DNA from: Marinilabiliaceae bacterium
GTDB lineage: Bacteria; Bacteroidota; Bacteroidia; Bacteroidales; Marinilabiliaceae
NCBI GenBank assembly: GCA_029933425.1
Contig: JAOZOF010000001.1
Location: 1-35,009, forward strand
DNA: 35,009 bases
Direction of reading: 5' to 3'
Part shown: positions 34,429-35,009 of the stretch, in pieces
Layout: each line of letters opens with the position of its first letter
How positions within the stretch are numbered: the first letter of the stretch is position 1
Made by a program: the position numbers and the translations under genes
The notes under the pieces: model-generated
Databases searched by the model: none
The model's input: the letters and a program-made list of their open reading frames with translations, nothing else
What the model was told of the DNA's origin: nothing

Positions 34429-34459
34429 AGTCCGGAAAGTTTTGCTTAGCGTCCGGACT
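34429..34459 (-). promoter_or_regulatory. CGGAC-N16-CGGAC direct repeat upstream of the membrane-protein gene
   Basis: On the minus strand CGGAC cores start 21 bp apart, as at 33767-33793; 22 of 28 aligned bases agree between the two copies. The outer bases also form 8-bp inverted arms, AGTCCGGA (34429-34436) and TCCGGACT (34452-34459). It lies 50 bp downstream of the stop of the regulator gene. Confidence 0.6.
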
Positions 34460-34508
34460 GTACTATTTATTGTACCGCACATTATTTAGAAACTGATGAA
34501 TAAATGGG

Positions 34509-35009
34509 TCAGGAAGGTAAATTCAGATCGAGAATCTTACTGGGATTTACACCAAATTCCTTTGTAAACACTTTACTGAAATGAGACAGATTCTTAAAGC
34601 CTGTACGAAAAGCTGCTTCAGATACATTGGCACGGGAATTTAAAAGTAGCTCTTTTGCCTTATGTAATCTGAGGGATTGAAAATATTCGAACAGAGTTCT
34701 GTTAGTTACTGATTTGAATTTGGCATATAACTGAGAACGTCCCATTGTCACCGAATAGCATAGTTCACTAACATTAAGATCACCTTCGATAATATTTTTC
34801 AGCATGAATTCACGAATTTTCAGGATAAAAGAATCTTCACTTTTGAAATTCTTGTCACCGGCTGTAACATTAATATCCATATCCGCATATCTGTCGTGCA
34901 ATTTTTTGCGTAGAAGTATCAGTTTGTTCAGCCGTATCCTTAACTCATCTTTATTAAAAGGTTTTGCAATGTATGCATCAGCACCTCTGTCAAGGCCGGC
35001 AAGTCTGGA
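34509..35009 (-). CDS. C-terminal end of a hybrid two-component regulator (receiver plus AraC HTH), 5' part outside window
   Basis: The frame is open to the right edge of the window, so only the last 166 residues are seen. They begin SRLAGLDRGADAYIAKPFNK, the end of a receiver domain with the conserved Lys-Pro. A linker (LRIRLNKLILLRKKLHDRY) follows, then an AraC-type helix-turn-helix: VSELCYSVTMGRSQLYAKFK and NVSEAAFRTGFKNLSHFSKV with the closing FGVNPSKI. This order is typical of Bacteroidota hybrid two-component systems, which sense extracellular sugars in the periplasm and switch on nearby genes. It could also be a plain response regulator; the missing N-terminus would decide. A TTG at 34901 is internal, not the start. 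It lies upstream of two genes on the same strand that carry matching CGGAC repeats, which it may bind. Confidence 0.85.
   Translation of the reverse strand, partial: SRLAGLDRGADAYIAKPFNKDELRIRLNKLILLRKKLHDRYADMDINVTAGDKNFKSEDSFILKIREFMLKNIIEGDLNVSELCYSVTMGRSQLYAKFKSVTNRTLFEYFQSLRLHKAKELLLNSRANVSEAAFRTGFKNLSHFSKVFTKEFGVNPSKILDLNLPS

Noticed and set aside
34509-34901. Stand-alone 130-residue AraC protein starting at 34901
   Set aside because: The codon at 34901 is TTG and the frame continues upstream with clear receiver-domain sequence to the window edge, so it is part of a longer regulator.

Overview
The window looks like chromosome from a Bacteroidota bacterium, probably a free-living or sediment/gut relative of the Bacteroidales or Marinilabiliales; I cannot fix the genus. 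The signs are: type IX secretion (T9SS) C-terminal sorting domains on five proteins, FISUMP-type surface proteins, the end of a hybrid two-component (receiver plus AraC) regulator, a membrane-anchored TPR/helix-turn-helix regulator, Bacteroidota-style -33/-7 promoter elements, and lipoprotein signals. Nearly everything is predicted to be exported. No tRNA, rRNA, insertion sequence, phage or CRISPR array was seen.

Layout. (1) 1-1960: truncated PhoD-like phosphatase lipoprotein. (2) 2143-9031: a leftward operon of five surface-protein genes plus a small leader ORF. It alternates large fibre/FISUMP proteins that carry no sorting domain with two small proteins that are little more than a sorting domain. 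It arose partly by tandem duplication and holds two perfect repeats of 182 and 191 bp. A strong terminator closes it at 2062-2116. (3) 9273-11015: a rightward TPR, transmembrane, helix-turn-helix regulator, divergent from operon 2. (4) 11090-28822: a tight leftward operon of three giant T9SS cargo proteins (1515, about 1329 and 3058 residues). They carry a beta-helix, a dockerin-like pair, cohesin-like modules, Big, PKD, CARDB and Calx-beta modules, plus an unusual Gly/Cys-rich core. (5) 29081-29262: a decayed remnant of a second copy of the region-3 regulator, divergent from operon 4. (6) 29269-31877: an MBL-fold hydrolase of the PhnP type and three small exported proteins. (7) 32034-35009: a lipoprotein joining a short beta-helix-like segment to an alpha/beta hydrolase, a small membrane protein, and the 3' end of a hybrid two-component regulator. 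The first two are each preceded by a matching CGGAC-N16-CGGAC direct repeat.

Working model (inference). Operons 2 and 4 build cell-surface or extracellular assemblies exported by the T9SS. In operon 4 the dockerin-like pair of the beta-helix protein could dock onto cohesin-like modules of its neighbour. In operon 2 the sorting signal seems separated from the large fibres. The TPR regulator family seems to sit head-to-head with such operons, intact for operon 2 and ruined for operon 4. The regulator at the right edge is a candidate to bind the CGGAC repeats upstream of its neighbours.
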